Origin: DASUPK01 sp963782345
GTDB lineage: Bacteria; Actinomycetota; Thermoleophilia; Solirubrobacterales; 70-9
DNA: 64,000 nt
Direction: 5' to 3'
NCBI GenBank assembly: GCA_963782345.1
Contig: CAWAJF010000005.1
Span: 248,001 to 312,000 of the forward strand
The notes beneath the pieces were generated by a model. That model did not search any database, had not been told where the DNA came from, and saw only the letters and a program-made list of their open reading frames with translations. Positions 40,274 to 50,442 of the stretch are shown here, piece after piece (position 1 is the first letter of the stretch; the number at the start of each line of letters is the position of its first letter). Made by a program: the position numbers and the translations under genes.

Positions 40274-41116
40274 TCAGCGCTTCTTCTTGTGCTTCTTGCA
40301 CGTCTTCTTCTTGGCGTCGGCCGCGCGGTGCTTCTTCTTGTGCTTCTTGCACTTCTTCTTCGGCGTCGTCGGCGTCGTCGGGGTCGTCGGCGTCGTATTC
40401 GTCGGAGGCTGTGGGGCTGGATGCGGGATGCAGTCCGGGGAGGCGCCGATGGCGGCGGTCTCCGCGTCCGTGAGCACCCCGCTATAGACGCGGATGCAGG
40501 AGACGGCGCCCGCCGATTCCTCACCGGTGGAGCCCCCGCTCGTGTTGTCGACAAAGAACCTCAGCGCATCGCCGATGATCGTCTCCTGGTAGGGCGACTG
40601 GACCACAGGGGTGCCGTTCACGAACAGCCGAGTGCCTAGCGTGTTCCCGGTGGTCACCGCCATGGTCGAGTACGTATTGGACCCGAATACGGTGCCGTTG
40701 CTCGTGACGCCCTGGCCGGCCGGCCTGTAGTAGTTCGCATACCGGTCGTTGTCATAGATGCCGTTGTCGAGGGTTCCATGGGACCAGTCGAGGATCCGGT
40801 TGTAACCGGTGTCCTCGAGGAGGCGGAAGGTCATCACCACGGAATGGTTGGCGGACGTGAGCCCGGTCGGGCTCATCTGCAGGCCGGTGCCCTGGGGGAA
40901 GGCGAGCACCTGACGCGTCGTCCCCATGACGCTCTCCGACTGATAGGTCCCCACGCCGTTGATCCCCGTCAGATCGGGGCCGGGGCCGGAAGACGCCTTC
41001 GTGCCCTGCAACTGGTAGTCGCCGATCAGCGTCGCCGCGGACGCCGTCGATGCGCCGAGCAGCCCTGTGGCGATCGCAAGACCACCGAGAATTGCGGTCA
41101 CACGACCCTTGCGCAC
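40274..41116 (-). CDS. Secreted LamG-like protein with Lys/His-rich tail
   Basis: 280 residues. Signal peptide from GTG 41116 (RKGRVTAILGGLAIATGLLG, ending ASA-ATL), with GGAGG ahead of it; the frame open to 41188 is too long. The body (GDYQLQGTKASSGPGPDLTG, VVMTFRLLEDTGYNRILDWS, TRLFVNGTPVVQSPYQ) is a concanavalin/LamG-type beta sandwich that usually binds sugar. A PTTPTTPTTP linker leads to a 28-residue tail, KKKCKKHKKKHRAADAKKKT and more (253-280). Likely surface-associated. Confidence 0.8.
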   Translation of the reverse strand: MRKGRVTAILGGLAIATGLLGASTASAATLIGDYQLQGTKASSGPGPDLTGINGVGTYQSESVMGTTRQVLAFPQGTGLQMSPTGLTSANHSVVMTFRLLEDTGYNRILDWSHGTLDNGIYDNDRYANYYRPAGQGVTSNGTVFGSNTYSTMAVTTGNTLGTRLFVNGTPVVQSPYQETIIGDALRFFVDNTSGGSTGEESAGAVSCIRVYSGVLTDAETAAIGASPDCIPHPAPQPPTNTTPTTPTTPTTPKKKCKKHKKKHRAADAKKKTCKKHKKKR

Positions 41117-41156
41117 GCCTTCTCCCTCCTCCGGCCCCCTGTGGCTGCGCGCGAGC

Positions 41157-42599
41157 CTAACCGGCGGAAAGCGACCGCGCAAGGTCAATGAGCAACCTCG
41201 TGCCGAAGCCGCTCGGGCCCTTGCCGGTGTACTCGCGGCCGACCTCCCAGGCGGTGCCGGCGATGTCGAGGTGCACCCACGGCTTGCCGTCGACGAACTC
41301 CTCCAAAAACGAGCCCGCGTAGATCGTCGAGGCCTTGCGCTTCGATGAGGCGTTGGTGAGGTCCGCGACGGTCCCCTTGGTGAGGTCCTTGTACTCGGGG
41401 TGGAGGGGGAGGCGCCAGGCGAGCTCGCCGGTGCGGCCGGCGGCGCCCTCGACCTCGGCGGCGAATCCGTCGTCGTTGGACATCAGTCCCGCATAGGTGG
41501 AGCCGAGCGCGACGATCACCCCCCCCGTCAGCGTGGCGAGGTCGACGATCCGGTCGGCGCCGAGCTCGACCGCGTAGGAGAGGGCGTCGGCCAGGATCAG
41601 CCGCCCTTCCGCGTCGGTGTTGTTCACCTCGACCGTCTTGCCGTTCAGCTGGGTGATGATGTCGCCGGGCTTGACGGCCGTGCCGCTCGGCATGTTCTCG
41701 GTGGAGGGGATGACCGCGAGGATGTTGACCGGCAGCTCGAGCCTGGCGATCGCGGAGACCGCCTCGAGCACGGCGGCGGCGCCGGACATGTCCATCTTCA
41801 TCTCGTGCATCCCGCCCGAGGGCTTGATCGAGATTCCGCCGGAGTCGAAGGTGACGCCCTTGCCGACGAGGCCGATGGTCTCCCCGGCGCTGCCGGCCCG
41901 GTAGCGCAGCACGATCAGCTGCGGCTCCTCGGCCGACCCCTGCGAGACGGCCATCAGGCCGCCCATCCCCTTCTCGGCGATCTCCTCGCGGCCCATCACC
42001 TCGCAGGTGACGGAGTCGAGCTCGTCGGCGATCGCCCTGGCACGTCCGGCGAGGTAGGAGGGGGTGACGACGTTGGACGGAAGATCCTGGAGCTCGCGCG
42101 CGAAGTTCTCGGCCTCGGCGGCCACGCGGGCAGCCTCGACGGCCTCGGAGATCCCGCCGTCCCCGATCACGGTCAGCTCCTCCAGGTGCTTCGCAGGGCT
42201 CTCGTCTTCGTCCTTCTTCGACTTGAAGCGATCGAAGCGGTAGGAGGCGAGGATCGCTCCCTCGACTGCCGCTGTCGCCAGCGGCTTCGGGTCCTCGGCG
42301 TCCGGCCCGGCGAGCGTCATCGAGGTGGCTTCCATCGACCCGGCCGTGCGCGCGACGATTGCGCCGGCGACGCGCGCCCGCTCGGGCTCGAACTCGTCTC
42401 TGGCGCCCAGGCCTACGACCAGCGCGCGCCGCGGGCTCTCAGGATGAATCAGAGTCGTCTTCTTGTAGGCGCTCTTGACGTCCTCGGACCCCGGCGCGCC
42501 GGCGAGAGGCGCCGGAAGATCGTCCCCGTCGAACAGCAGGACGGCAAGGAGATCGGATTCGACCTCGGAGAGCTGCCTGTCGGTGACGTCGACTCGCAT
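41157..42599 (-). CDS. pepA: Leucyl aminopeptidase PepA
   Basis: M17 di-metal aminopeptidase in the cytoplasm. 480 residues: GKGVTFDSGGISIKPSGGM and MKMDMSGAAAVLEA supply the metal and active-site residues, NTDAEGRLILADAL is the family signature, and the N-terminal third is the macro-like domain. GATACT lies 9 nt before ATG 42599, so it may be leaderless. Divergent from the thiolase gene. Confidence 0.95.
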   Translation of the reverse strand: MRVDVTDRQLSEVESDLLAVLLFDGDDLPAPLAGAPGSEDVKSAYKKTTLIHPESPRRALVVGLGARDEFEPERARVAGAIVARTAGSMEATSMTLAGPDAEDPKPLATAAVEGAILASYRFDRFKSKKDEDESPAKHLEELTVIGDGGISEAVEAARVAAEAENFARELQDLPSNVVTPSYLAGRARAIADELDSVTCEVMGREEIAEKGMGGLMAVSQGSAEEPQLIVLRYRAGSAGETIGLVGKGVTFDSGGISIKPSGGMHEMKMDMSGAAAVLEAVSAIARLELPVNILAVIPSTENMPSGTAVKPGDIITQLNGKTVEVNNTDAEGRLILADALSYAVELGADRIVDLATLTGGVIVALGSTYAGLMSNDDGFAAEVEGAAGRTGELAWRLPLHPEYKDLTKGTVADLTNASSKRKASTIYAGSFLEEFVDGKPWVHLDIAGTAWEVGREYTGKGPSGFGTRLLIDLARSLSAG

Positions 42600-42685
42600 C
42601 GAGGCGGCAGTATCGCAATGACTAGCATTGAGGTCTCACTTGGGAACTGCACGCGGAAAGGCCGCGGGCACAACGAAAGGCGCAG

Positions 42686-43870
42686 ATGTCGAAGACGGTC
42701 ATCCTCTCCACCGCCAGAACTCCGTTCGGGAAGATGGGCGGCGGGCTCTCGTCCCTCGATGCCACCGATCTGGGCGGCACCGCGATCTCGGAGGCGCTCG
42801 ACCGCGCCGAGGTGAAGGCCGACGAGGTCCAGGGCGTCGTCTACGGCCAGGTTCTGCAGGCCGGCCAGGGTCAGATCCCCTCGCGCCAGGCCCAGATCAA
42901 GGCCGGGATCCCCAAGGAGGTCCCCTCGGAGACGATCAACAAGGTGTGCGCCTCCAGCATGCGCGCCATCGGGCTCGCCGACCAGGCGATCCGCGCCGAT
43001 GACCTCGAGATCGGCGTGGCCGGCGGCATGGAGTCGATGAGCAAGGCTCCCTACCTGCTGCCGGGCGCCCGCTTCGGCTTCCGGATGGGCGACGTCAACG
43101 CGATCGACGCGATGACGCATGACGGCCTCACCAACCCCTTCAGCGAGAAGCAGATGATCAACGAGGCCAGCGAAGTCTCGAACGAGATCGAGATCACGCG
43201 CGCCGACATGGATCGCTTCGCCGAGCGCTCCCACCAGCTCGCCAACAAGGCGACCGAGGACGGCAGGCTCGCGGAGGAGATCGTCAGCGTGACCGTCAAG
43301 TCGAGGAAGGGCGAGAACGAGGTGGCGGCCGACGAGGCGATCCGGCCCGATACCACGCTCGACGTTCTCTCCAAGCTGAAGGCCGTCGGCGGCGACGACG
43401 CCACCCACACGGCGGGGAACTCGCCCGGAGTCAACGACGGTGCCGGCGCCGTGATCGTCGCCTCCGATGAGTGGGCGAAGAAGAACGGCAAGAGCGCCAT
43501 CGCGACGGTTCTCGCCTACGGCCAGGTCGCGGATGACTTCGCCTACCTCGCGAGGACTCCGGCCAAGGCCGCCATGCAGGCCCTCGAGAAGATCGGCAAG
43601 AAGCCCGGCGACGTCGACCTCTGGGAGATCAACGAGGCGTTCGCGTCCGTCGCGATCAACTCGATGCGGATGCTCGAGGTCGACGAGGACAAGGTCAACG
43701 TGAACGGCGGTGCGATCGCTCTCGGCCATCCGATCGGCGCCTCCGGCGCCCGCATCGTCGGCGCGCTGGTCCACGAGCTGCGGCGACGCGGCGGAGGACT
43801 GGGCTGCGCCGCGATCTGCTCCGGGGGCGGCCAGGGTGACGCGATCCTCGTCGAAGTCAACGGCTCCTAA
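42686..43870 (+). CDS. Acetyl-CoA acetyltransferase (thiolase)
   Basis: 394 residues. KVCASSMRAIGLADQ contains the nucleophilic Cys, NEAFASVAINS and GGAIALGHPIGASGARIV the His, and CAAICSGGGQGDAI the second Cys. This is the degradative or biosynthetic acetyl-CoA C-acetyltransferase, last step of beta-oxidation. Fits with the acyl-CoA dehydrogenase and ETF genes in this window. AAAGG precedes ATG 42686. The next gene begins inside its 3' end. Confidence 0.95.
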   Translation: MSKTVILSTARTPFGKMGGGLSSLDATDLGGTAISEALDRAEVKADEVQGVVYGQVLQAGQGQIPSRQAQIKAGIPKEVPSETINKVCASSMRAIGLADQAIRADDLEIGVAGGMESMSKAPYLLPGARFGFRMGDVNAIDAMTHDGLTNPFSEKQMINEASEVSNEIEITRADMDRFAERSHQLANKATEDGRLAEEIVSVTVKSRKGENEVAADEAIRPDTTLDVLSKLKAVGGDDATHTAGNSPGVNDGAGAVIVASDEWAKKNGKSAIATVLAYGQVADDFAYLARTPAKAAMQALEKIGKKPGDVDLWEINEAFASVAINSMRMLEVDEDKVNVNGGAIALGHPIGASGARIVGALVHELRRRGGGLGCAAICSGGGQGDAILVEVNGS

Positions 43871-44657
43871 CGGCGCAGCCTTCTTCGACCTCGACAAGAC
43901 CCTGATGGCGGGGTCGTCGGGGATGGTGTTCGCGCGGGTCGCGAACCAGCGCGGATTCGTGCGCAGAAGCCAGCTCGTCAAGTGGGGCTGGGATCACCTG
44001 CGCTACCGGCTGCGCGGCTCCTCGGATGAGCAGACCAGCGCCGTGGTCGAGGTCGCCAAGCGCGTCTTCGCGGAGATCCCCGAGCGGGACGTCGAGCGGA
44101 TGGCGCCGGCGGTGCTGGCGGGGATCCTGCCCCGCATCTACCCCCAGATGCTCGACGAGGTCCATCGTCACCAGGACGAGGGGCGCGCCACGTTCATCGT
44201 CAGCGCCGCCGGCAACGACCTGGTCAAGGCGCTTGCCGCGGTGCTCGGCATGGAGGGCGGCATCGGCACCCGCTGGGCGATCGGCGCCGACGGCAAGTAC
44301 ACGGGCGAGATGGACGGGCCCTTCGTCTACGGCAAGGGCAAGGTCGAGGCGATGCAGCGCTTCGCCGAGCGCCATGACATCGAGATGGATGCCTCGTACG
44401 CCTACTCGGACTCGGTCAGCGACCTGCCCATGCTGCGGTCGGTCGGCAACGCCGTGGTGGTGAATCCCGACGCCGACCTGCTCGAGATCGCGCGCCAGGA
44501 GGGCTGGCGCGTGATGCGCTTCGAGAAGCTCGGGCGGAAGCTGGCGATCGCCGGGGCGACGGTGCTCGCGGCGGCCGCCGGCGGGGCAGGCGCCCTCGCC
44601 TCGAGGCGGCGCCACAGCGGTCGGCTCAGCGGAGTTTCCGGCTCGCTTCGCCGCTAG
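43836..44657 (+). CDS. HAD-IB family phosphatase (SerB-like)
   Basis: 273 residues, starting at GTG 43836 inside the end of the thiolase gene (35-bp overlap). AAFFDLDKTLMAGSSG carries the DxD motif, VSAAGNDLVKALA motif II and SDSVSDLPMLRSVG the terminal Asp motif; the HAD-IB cap matches SerB/CicA-like lyso-lipid or phosphoserine phosphatases. A hydrophobic C-terminal segment (LAIAGATVLAAAAGGAGALA) may anchor it to the membrane. Confidence 0.88.
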   Translation: MTRSSSKSTAPNGAAFFDLDKTLMAGSSGMVFARVANQRGFVRRSQLVKWGWDHLRYRLRGSSDEQTSAVVEVAKRVFAEIPERDVERMAPAVLAGILPRIYPQMLDEVHRHQDEGRATFIVSAAGNDLVKALAAVLGMEGGIGTRWAIGADGKYTGEMDGPFVYGKGKVEAMQRFAERHDIEMDASYAYSDSVSDLPMLRSVGNAVVVNPDADLLEIARQEGWRVMRFEKLGRKLAIAGATVLAAAAGGAGALASRRRHSGRLSGVSGSLRR

Positions 44658-44780
44658 CCACGGGCGTTCCACGGGGTCCTTCGAATACCGAGTTTTGGGT
44701 GTTCACATGTGTCACACTCAAGTACTTCAAGCGTTCCACCGGCGGGAGAGACCCGACGGTGGGCGCGGGATCGGAGAGTC

Positions 44781-45890
44781 GTGCCGAAGAAGCGAGCCGG
44801 GGAATCGGGGGCCCCTTCAAGGAACGGGCGGGAAGAGGCTGAGCTCGCACGGATCTCGGAGCTCGCGGACGACCAAGGCGCGGTCGCGGCGGATCAGAGC
44901 GCTTCCGACGCCGACCAGACCGGCTCCGACGCGGACCAGACCGCATCCGAGGCGGACCGCGAACAGGCGGCTCGCGACCAGGACGCCTCCGACCGTGACC
45001 AGTGGGCATCGGACCGCGATCAGGCCGTCGCCGACGAGGAGCTCATCGAGCATCCGGGCAAGGCTGCGCAGGAGACCCACGACGCCCACCTGGCCGACAG
45101 GGAGGCGGGGTCGAGGGAGCGAAGGAAGGGCGCACGAAGGCGCGCCACTGCCGCCGAGCAGCGCGCCCGCGCCGCGAGCGAGCGGGACCAAACCGCCTGG
45201 CATCGCGATCTGACCGCACAGGCTCGCGATGGTGCCGCCGATCGACGTGATCGGGAGTCGGCGAAGATCGAGCGAAAGATGGCCTCGCGGGGCTCGTCGC
45301 TGCGGGCGGCCCTGACCCATGCCGCCGAGATCAGGGCGTCGGCGGCGAGAGACCGAGAGCGAGCCGCGGAGGACCGTGCACAGGCCGCGGCCGATCGCGA
45401 ACGCGCGGCGGAGGAACGCGAGGCCGTTCTCGAGGATCTCCGTCACGCCCACCTGGACGAGCTCACTGGGGCGCTCCGGCGGGGGTCCGGCGAGGGGGCC
45501 CTGCGGGATGAGATCGAACGCGCCCGCCGTGCCAGCGGCAGGCTGGTCCTGATCTTCATCGATGTCGATGACCTCAGGACGGTCAACAACCAGGAGGGGC
45601 ATCCGGCGGGCGACGCATTGCTGCGACAGGTGGTCGCCACGATCAGTTCGAACACGCGCTGCTACGAGCCGATCGTTCGATACGGCGGGGATGAGTTCAT
45701 CTGCGCGATGGCCGCCGTGGATCTAGGTCAGGCGGAGCAGCGCTTCAGGGTGATCCAGGACGCATTTGCCGCGACCGGCGGGGGCGTGGAGGTGTCGGTG
45801 GGACTGGCGGAGCTGCGCCCGGACGACACCCTCGATGACCTCATCGAGCGAGCGGATCAGGCGATGCTCGATGCGCGCCAAGGGCGTTGA
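44781..45890 (+). CDS. GGDEF diguanylate cyclase with heptad-repeat N-terminus
   Basis: Makes c-di-GMP. Residues about 30-215 are a charged repeat region (SASDADQTGSDADQTASEAD, ASDRDQWASDRDQ) likely to form a coiled coil and dimerise the enzyme; no sensor domain or membrane segment. The GGDEF domain follows: DELTGALRR, LIFIDVDDLRTVNNQEGHPA, IVRYGGDEFICAM and RADQAML, all consistent with activity. The inhibitory site reads RCYE (RxxE, not RxxD), so product inhibition may be weak. GGAGAG precedes GTG 44781. A candidate source of ligand for the pilA riboswitch. Confidence 0.92.
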   Translation: MPKKRAGESGAPSRNGREEAELARISELADDQGAVAADQSASDADQTGSDADQTASEADREQAARDQDASDRDQWASDRDQAVADEELIEHPGKAAQETHDAHLADREAGSRERRKGARRRATAAEQRARAASERDQTAWHRDLTAQARDGAADRRDRESAKIERKMASRGSSLRAALTHAAEIRASAARDRERAAEDRAQAAADRERAAEEREAVLEDLRHAHLDELTGALRRGSGEGALRDEIERARRASGRLVLIFIDVDDLRTVNNQEGHPAGDALLRQVVATISSNTRCYEPIVRYGGDEFICAMAAVDLGQAEQRFRVIQDAFAATGGGVEVSVGLAELRPDDTLDDLIERADQAMLDARQGR

Positions 45891-45919
45891 CGGCCATCAG
45901 TCACGGCTGCCGCGCCGCT

Positions 45920-45925
45920 TAGACT
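45920..45925 (+). promoter_or_regulatory. -10 box upstream of the mutase large subunit
   Basis: TAGACT, 6 nt before ATG 45932; probably leaderless. Confidence 0.4.
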
Positions 45926-45931
45926 TCTCCC

Positions 45932-47590
<1,659 letters not shown>

Positions 47591-47602
47591 GCCCGGAAAG
47601 CA

Positions 47603-47628
47603 GAGGGGCCGGCTTTCGCCGACCCCTC
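47603..47628. terminator. Bidirectional terminator between mutase and secreted-protein genes
   Basis: GAGGGGCCGGC / GCCGACCCCTC, an 11-position stem with one mismatch and a TTTC loop, between convergent genes. Confidence 0.75.
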
Positions 47629-47656
47629 AACCCGCGGCATCGCGAGCACGCGGGTC

Positions 47657-48137
47657 CTACGGTGAGGCGGCGCAGATCGCGGTAACCGTCCCCGTGTACG
47701 GCGACCCGGTGTTGTTGTCGAACTTGGCCTTCCACGACGTAGAGCCCGAGGGGTAGCTGTCGTCGATATAGCCATTTCCGTCGGTCGGGGTAACCCGAGC
47801 GCCTCCACCGAGCACCTTGGTCCCGGCCGGGCAGGTCGCGGTTCCCTCGACAACCGGCACCGGAGTGTTCGGGACGTTGACCGAGGTGGACACGTACTTG
47901 ACGGGACCCTTCACGGCCTGGACGTCGACCGCGTTCGCCTGGGCCTGGACCGTATTGACCTGGCCACGGAGGTTGTTGAACGCGTGCTTCTTCACCACCT
48001 TGTGGCTGAACTTCTTGAACTTATTCTTGGGCAGGAACCCGCCTCCGGCGATTGCGGTACCACCCAGGGCGGCGATCAGCGCGACGATCGCGACGATCAT
48101 CGCCCGGGGATGGCCGCCGTCCACACAGCTTCTTCAT
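47657..48137 (-). pseudogene. Small secreted protein gene with an apparent 1-nt frameshift at its start
   Basis: The ATG at 48137, with AAAGGAAAGG upstream, opens MKKLCGRRPSPG and then runs out of frame. Removing one G from the CCCCGGG run at about 48103-48109 would give RRPSPAMIVAIVALIAALGG, matching the neighbour's RRPSPAMIVSIIALIMAV leader. The body in the second frame (to 47657) is intact: a signal-like helix ending GGTAIAGG, basic NKFKKFSHKVVKKH, then a domain with CPAGTKVLGGGARV and CAASP. Could also start at GTG 48124 or ATG 48100. Either an assembly error or a recent mutation. Confidence 0.65.
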
Positions 48138-48183
48138 TGCCTTTCCTTTCTCTCTCGGATCGGCCTCGTCCGTTCTGAGGCAA

Positions 48184-48211
48184 ACAGAGGCCGGCTTTCG
48201 CCGGCCTCTGT
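48184..48211 (-). terminator. Hairpin in the leader of the secreted-protein gene
   Basis: Perfect 12-bp stem ACAGAGGCCGGC/GCCGGCCTCTGT with a 4-nt loop; on the reverse strand it is followed by TTTG. It lies about 46 nt before ATG 48137, so it could attenuate that gene or be a spare terminator. Confidence 0.7.
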
Positions 48212-48290
48212 CAAGGCTGCCGAACAATTTTCGATGTCAGCTCGGCGGAACTTCATCCTGCAGCCGCGCCTCGGGCTCGCCCAGGCAAAC

Positions 48291-48318
48291 GAAGGGCCGG
48301 CGCGATGGCCGGCCCTTC
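48291..48318 (-). terminator. Terminator of the second secreted-protein gene
   Basis: GAAGGGCCGG / CCGGCCCTTC stem with an 8-nt loop, just past the stop at 48341; followed by GTTTGCC on the reverse strand. Confidence 0.7.
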
Positions 48319-48340
48319 TCCGCAGAACGGCGTCGCGCCC

Positions 48341-48820
48341 TCAGGCGGGCGGTGCCCCGTGCTGCTTGCGTGACTTCACGCAGTTGGCGTACACCGCGAT
48401 CGGCTGGTTGAGCGCGGTCCCTTCGTTTTCGGTCGTCATTGGGTCATCCGGCCGAAGCTGCAGCCGCACGACGAAGCCACCGCCGTTCGGGTAGGCGTCC
48501 ACGAGCTGATAGTCGCTGTGGTGCGGCGGGGTGCCGGTCCACTTGAAGCCACCGGACGTCGCCTTCTTGCTCAGCTCGCACTTCACCGAGTAGGTGTGGA
48601 CGGTGTCGAACGAGTCCGAGGTCGTCGGGGTCACGTAGCTCGCCGCGGCGTACTGGATCACGCCGGTGCCCGCGAGCCTGTCACGACTGTCAGGCTGGAA
48701 CCAGGCCAGCTTCAGGTTCCCCTTGAGTGACGAGGCCGCCACGGCGGTGCCCGTCACGGCCATGATCAGGGCGATGATGCTCACGATCATCGCCGGGCTT
48801 GGTCTGCGAAATCGCTTCAT
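48341..48820 (-). CDS. Small secreted protein, RRPSPAMIV leader family
   Basis: 159 residues. MKRFRRPSPAMIVSIIALIM and AVTGTAVAA form a signal peptide typical of Thermoleophilia secreted proteins. The mature part has three cysteines: VKCELSKKATSGGFKWTG and YANCVKSRK could form a disulfide. Glycine-rich strand motif KKATSGGF parallels TKVLGGGA in the neighbouring gene, so the two may be distant paralogs. No enzymatic motif. Confidence 0.75.
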   Translation of the reverse strand: MKRFRRPSPAMIVSIIALIMAVTGTAVAASSLKGNLKLAWFQPDSRDRLAGTGVIQYAAASYVTPTTSDSFDTVHTYSVKCELSKKATSGGFKWTGTPPHHSDYQLVDAYPNGGGFVVRLQLRPDDPMTTENEGTALNQPIAVYANCVKSRKQHGAPPA

Positions 48821-48944
48821 GCTCCTGCCTTTCGGAGTTGGCTGTTCGGTCCGTGGCGGACCGTTTGGGTCCTATCTGCTGAACCCAGGGGCCTTCCCGG
48901 ACGTTGCGGCCCGTGACGAGGCGTTGTCAGCCCGCTGACAACCG

Positions 48945-49142
48945 CTAGGCGACGCGCTGCCGAGACTCGACGATCACGATCATCTCGCCGACCGGGCCGA
49001 GCTCGGAGCCGGCCAGGAACATCCTGCCGATGCCTCGCCGCGCAGATTCCCTCCTGGCGACCGCACAAGCGTCATCGTGATCGAGACCGCTGGCAAGCAC
49101 CTTCTCCCCGTGCGTGCGATCCAGAAAGAGAACGTCGAACAC
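48945..49142 (-). CDS. Small hypothetical protein, 65 residues
   Basis: VFDVLFLDRTHGEKVLASGL, DHDDACAVARRESARRGIGR, then MFLAGSELGPVGEMIVIVES: a short alpha/beta protein with no known domain. GTG 49142 is favoured because GGAGG lies 8 nt upstream (reverse strand); an extension to 49175 is possible. Good codon use and a strong ribosome site support a real gene. Lies between the two mutase subunit genes on the opposite strand. Confidence 0.65.
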   Translation of the reverse strand: MFDVLFLDRTHGEKVLASGLDHDDACAVARRESARRGIGRMFLAGSELGPVGEMIVIVESRQRVA

Positions 49143-49271
49143 CCTGCTACCTCCTGTTGCGAAACCCCTATTCAATTCCCATTCTCGTATCGGAATACCG
49201 CGCTGGAAACCGTAGAAACTTCCCGTTCAACTACGGTTAACTCGCTACCGAATGAACCCATCGACTGAATA

Positions 49272-49700
49272 GTGCCTACCGACACAGTCAGAAAAATCAG
49301 GATCGTCGTCGCCAAGCCCGGTCTGGACGGTCACGACCGCGGGGCGAAGATCATCGCCCGCGCGCTGCGCGACGCCGGGATGGAGGTGATCTACACGGGG
49401 CTTCACCAGACGCCCGAGCAGATCGCCGAGACCGCGATCCAGGAGGACGCTGACGCGGTCGGCCTCTCGATCCTCTCCGGCGCGCACATGACCCTGGTGC
49501 CTCGGGTGGTCGAGTTGCTCTCCGACCAGGGTGCGGACGACGTGGTGGTGACGGTCGGGGGAACGATTCCGGCCGACGACATCCCCGAGCTGAAGAAGCT
49601 CGGGGTCGCCGAGGTCTTCACTCCGGGCGCGCCAACCGATGCAATCGTCGAGTTCGTGCAGCAGGCGGTCGCCGGGCGCGAAGCGCGGCCGACCTCCTAG
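49272..49700 (+). CDS. B12-binding small subunit of acyl-CoA mutase
   Basis: 142 residues. RIVVAKPGLDGHDRGAKIIARAL contains the DxHxxG motif whose His coordinates cobalt; GLSILSGAHMTLVPRVV and VVVTVGGTIPADDIPELK carry the SxL and GG motifs of the cobalamin fold. It should pair with the 552-residue catalytic subunit at 45932, giving a full methylmalonyl-CoA mutase. GTG start, no clear ribosome site. Separated from the large subunit by 1.7 kb of oppositely oriented genes. Confidence 0.93.
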   Translation: MPTDTVRKIRIVVAKPGLDGHDRGAKIIARALRDAGMEVIYTGLHQTPEQIAETAIQEDADAVGLSILSGAHMTLVPRVVELLSDQGADDVVVTVGGTIPADDIPELKKLGVAEVFTPGAPTDAIVEFVQQAVAGREARPTS

Positions 49701-49813
49701 CCGCCACCGGAGTTCGTGCTGCCGGCTGAGCACGGGCGCCGGCGAGATCGGGCGATGTGCGCTTCACGGGGTCTCCACTACCTTGATTCTTCGTGTGTGA
49801 CCCCTCCTCGCAC

Positions 49814-49852
49814 GTACTGCGCGGCCCGCGACGCCCGGGATCGCAGTACTGC
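49814..49852. promoter_or_regulatory. Inverted repeat upstream of the sigma factor gene
   Basis: GTACTGCG (49814-49821) and CGCAGTAC (49842-49849), 20 nt apart; the right arm also belongs to a perfect 10-mer palindrome GCAGTACTGC (49843-49852). Possible operator or leader stem-loop. Confidence 0.4.
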
Positions 49853-49869
49853 ACTCAATCCAATGCCGC

Positions 49870-50442
49870 GTGGGGGCCGTAGTAGTGGATGTGGATCCCT
49901 CCGACGAGGCACTGCTCGCCGGCTTTGCGACCGGTGACCCGCGCACGGCGGCCGCCTTCGTGCGCCGCTTCCAGGGGCGGGTCTTCGGACTCGCCCTGAC
50001 GATCGTCCGCCAGCCCGCGATCGCGGAGGAGGTCGCCCAGGAGACCTTCACGCGGGTCTACCGGCACGCGGGCAACTTCGACGCCCGCAAGGGCCGGGTC
50101 TCCACCTGGCTGCTCTCGATCGCTCGCAACCTGGCGATCGACGTGACCCGGATGAAGCGCCTCGATCCCGTCGATCCGGAGGTGATCGCCGCGGAGATCT
50201 CGATCGAGAACCAGGTCCCCGGCGCGGGCGAGGCGGGCCTCCAGCCCGACGAGCGCGACCAACTCCGCTCGGCGATCACCGACCTGCCCGACGACCAGCG
50301 CCGCGCCCTGGTGCTCGCCGCCTACATGGGTCGCACGGCGCGGGAGATCAGCGACCTCGACGACGTGCCCCTCGGGACGGTGAAGACGCGAATCCGAACC
50401 GCGATGCTCAAGCTGCGGTCGCAGCTGGAGGTGTTCGAGTGA
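49870..50442 (+). CDS. ECF-family RNA polymerase sigma factor
   Basis: 190 residues. Sigma2 region: DEALLAGFATGDPRTAAAFV, RRFQGRVFGLALTIV, then EEVAQETFTRVYRHAGNFD and VSTWLLSIARNLAIDVTR. Sigma4 region: LPDDQRRALVLAAYMGRTAREISDL and VPLGTVKTRIRTAMLKLR. Group resembles SigK/ECF19-like factors. GTG 49870 is a choice among several in-frame starts. The anti-sigma gene overlaps by 4 bp, so the pair is co-translated. Confidence 0.93.
   Translation: MGAVVVDVDPSDEALLAGFATGDPRTAAAFVRRFQGRVFGLALTIVRQPAIAEEVAQETFTRVYRHAGNFDARKGRVSTWLLSIARNLAIDVTRMKRLDPVDPEVIAAEISIENQVPGAGEAGLQPDERDQLRSAITDLPDDQRRALVLAAYMGRTAREISDLDDVPLGTVKTRIRTAMLKLRSQLEVFE

Noticed and set aside
44690..44720. CRP-like cAMP receptor site upstream of the GGDEF gene
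   Set aside because: CACATGTG is palindromic, but the flanks do not match TGTGA-N6-TCACA on both sides.
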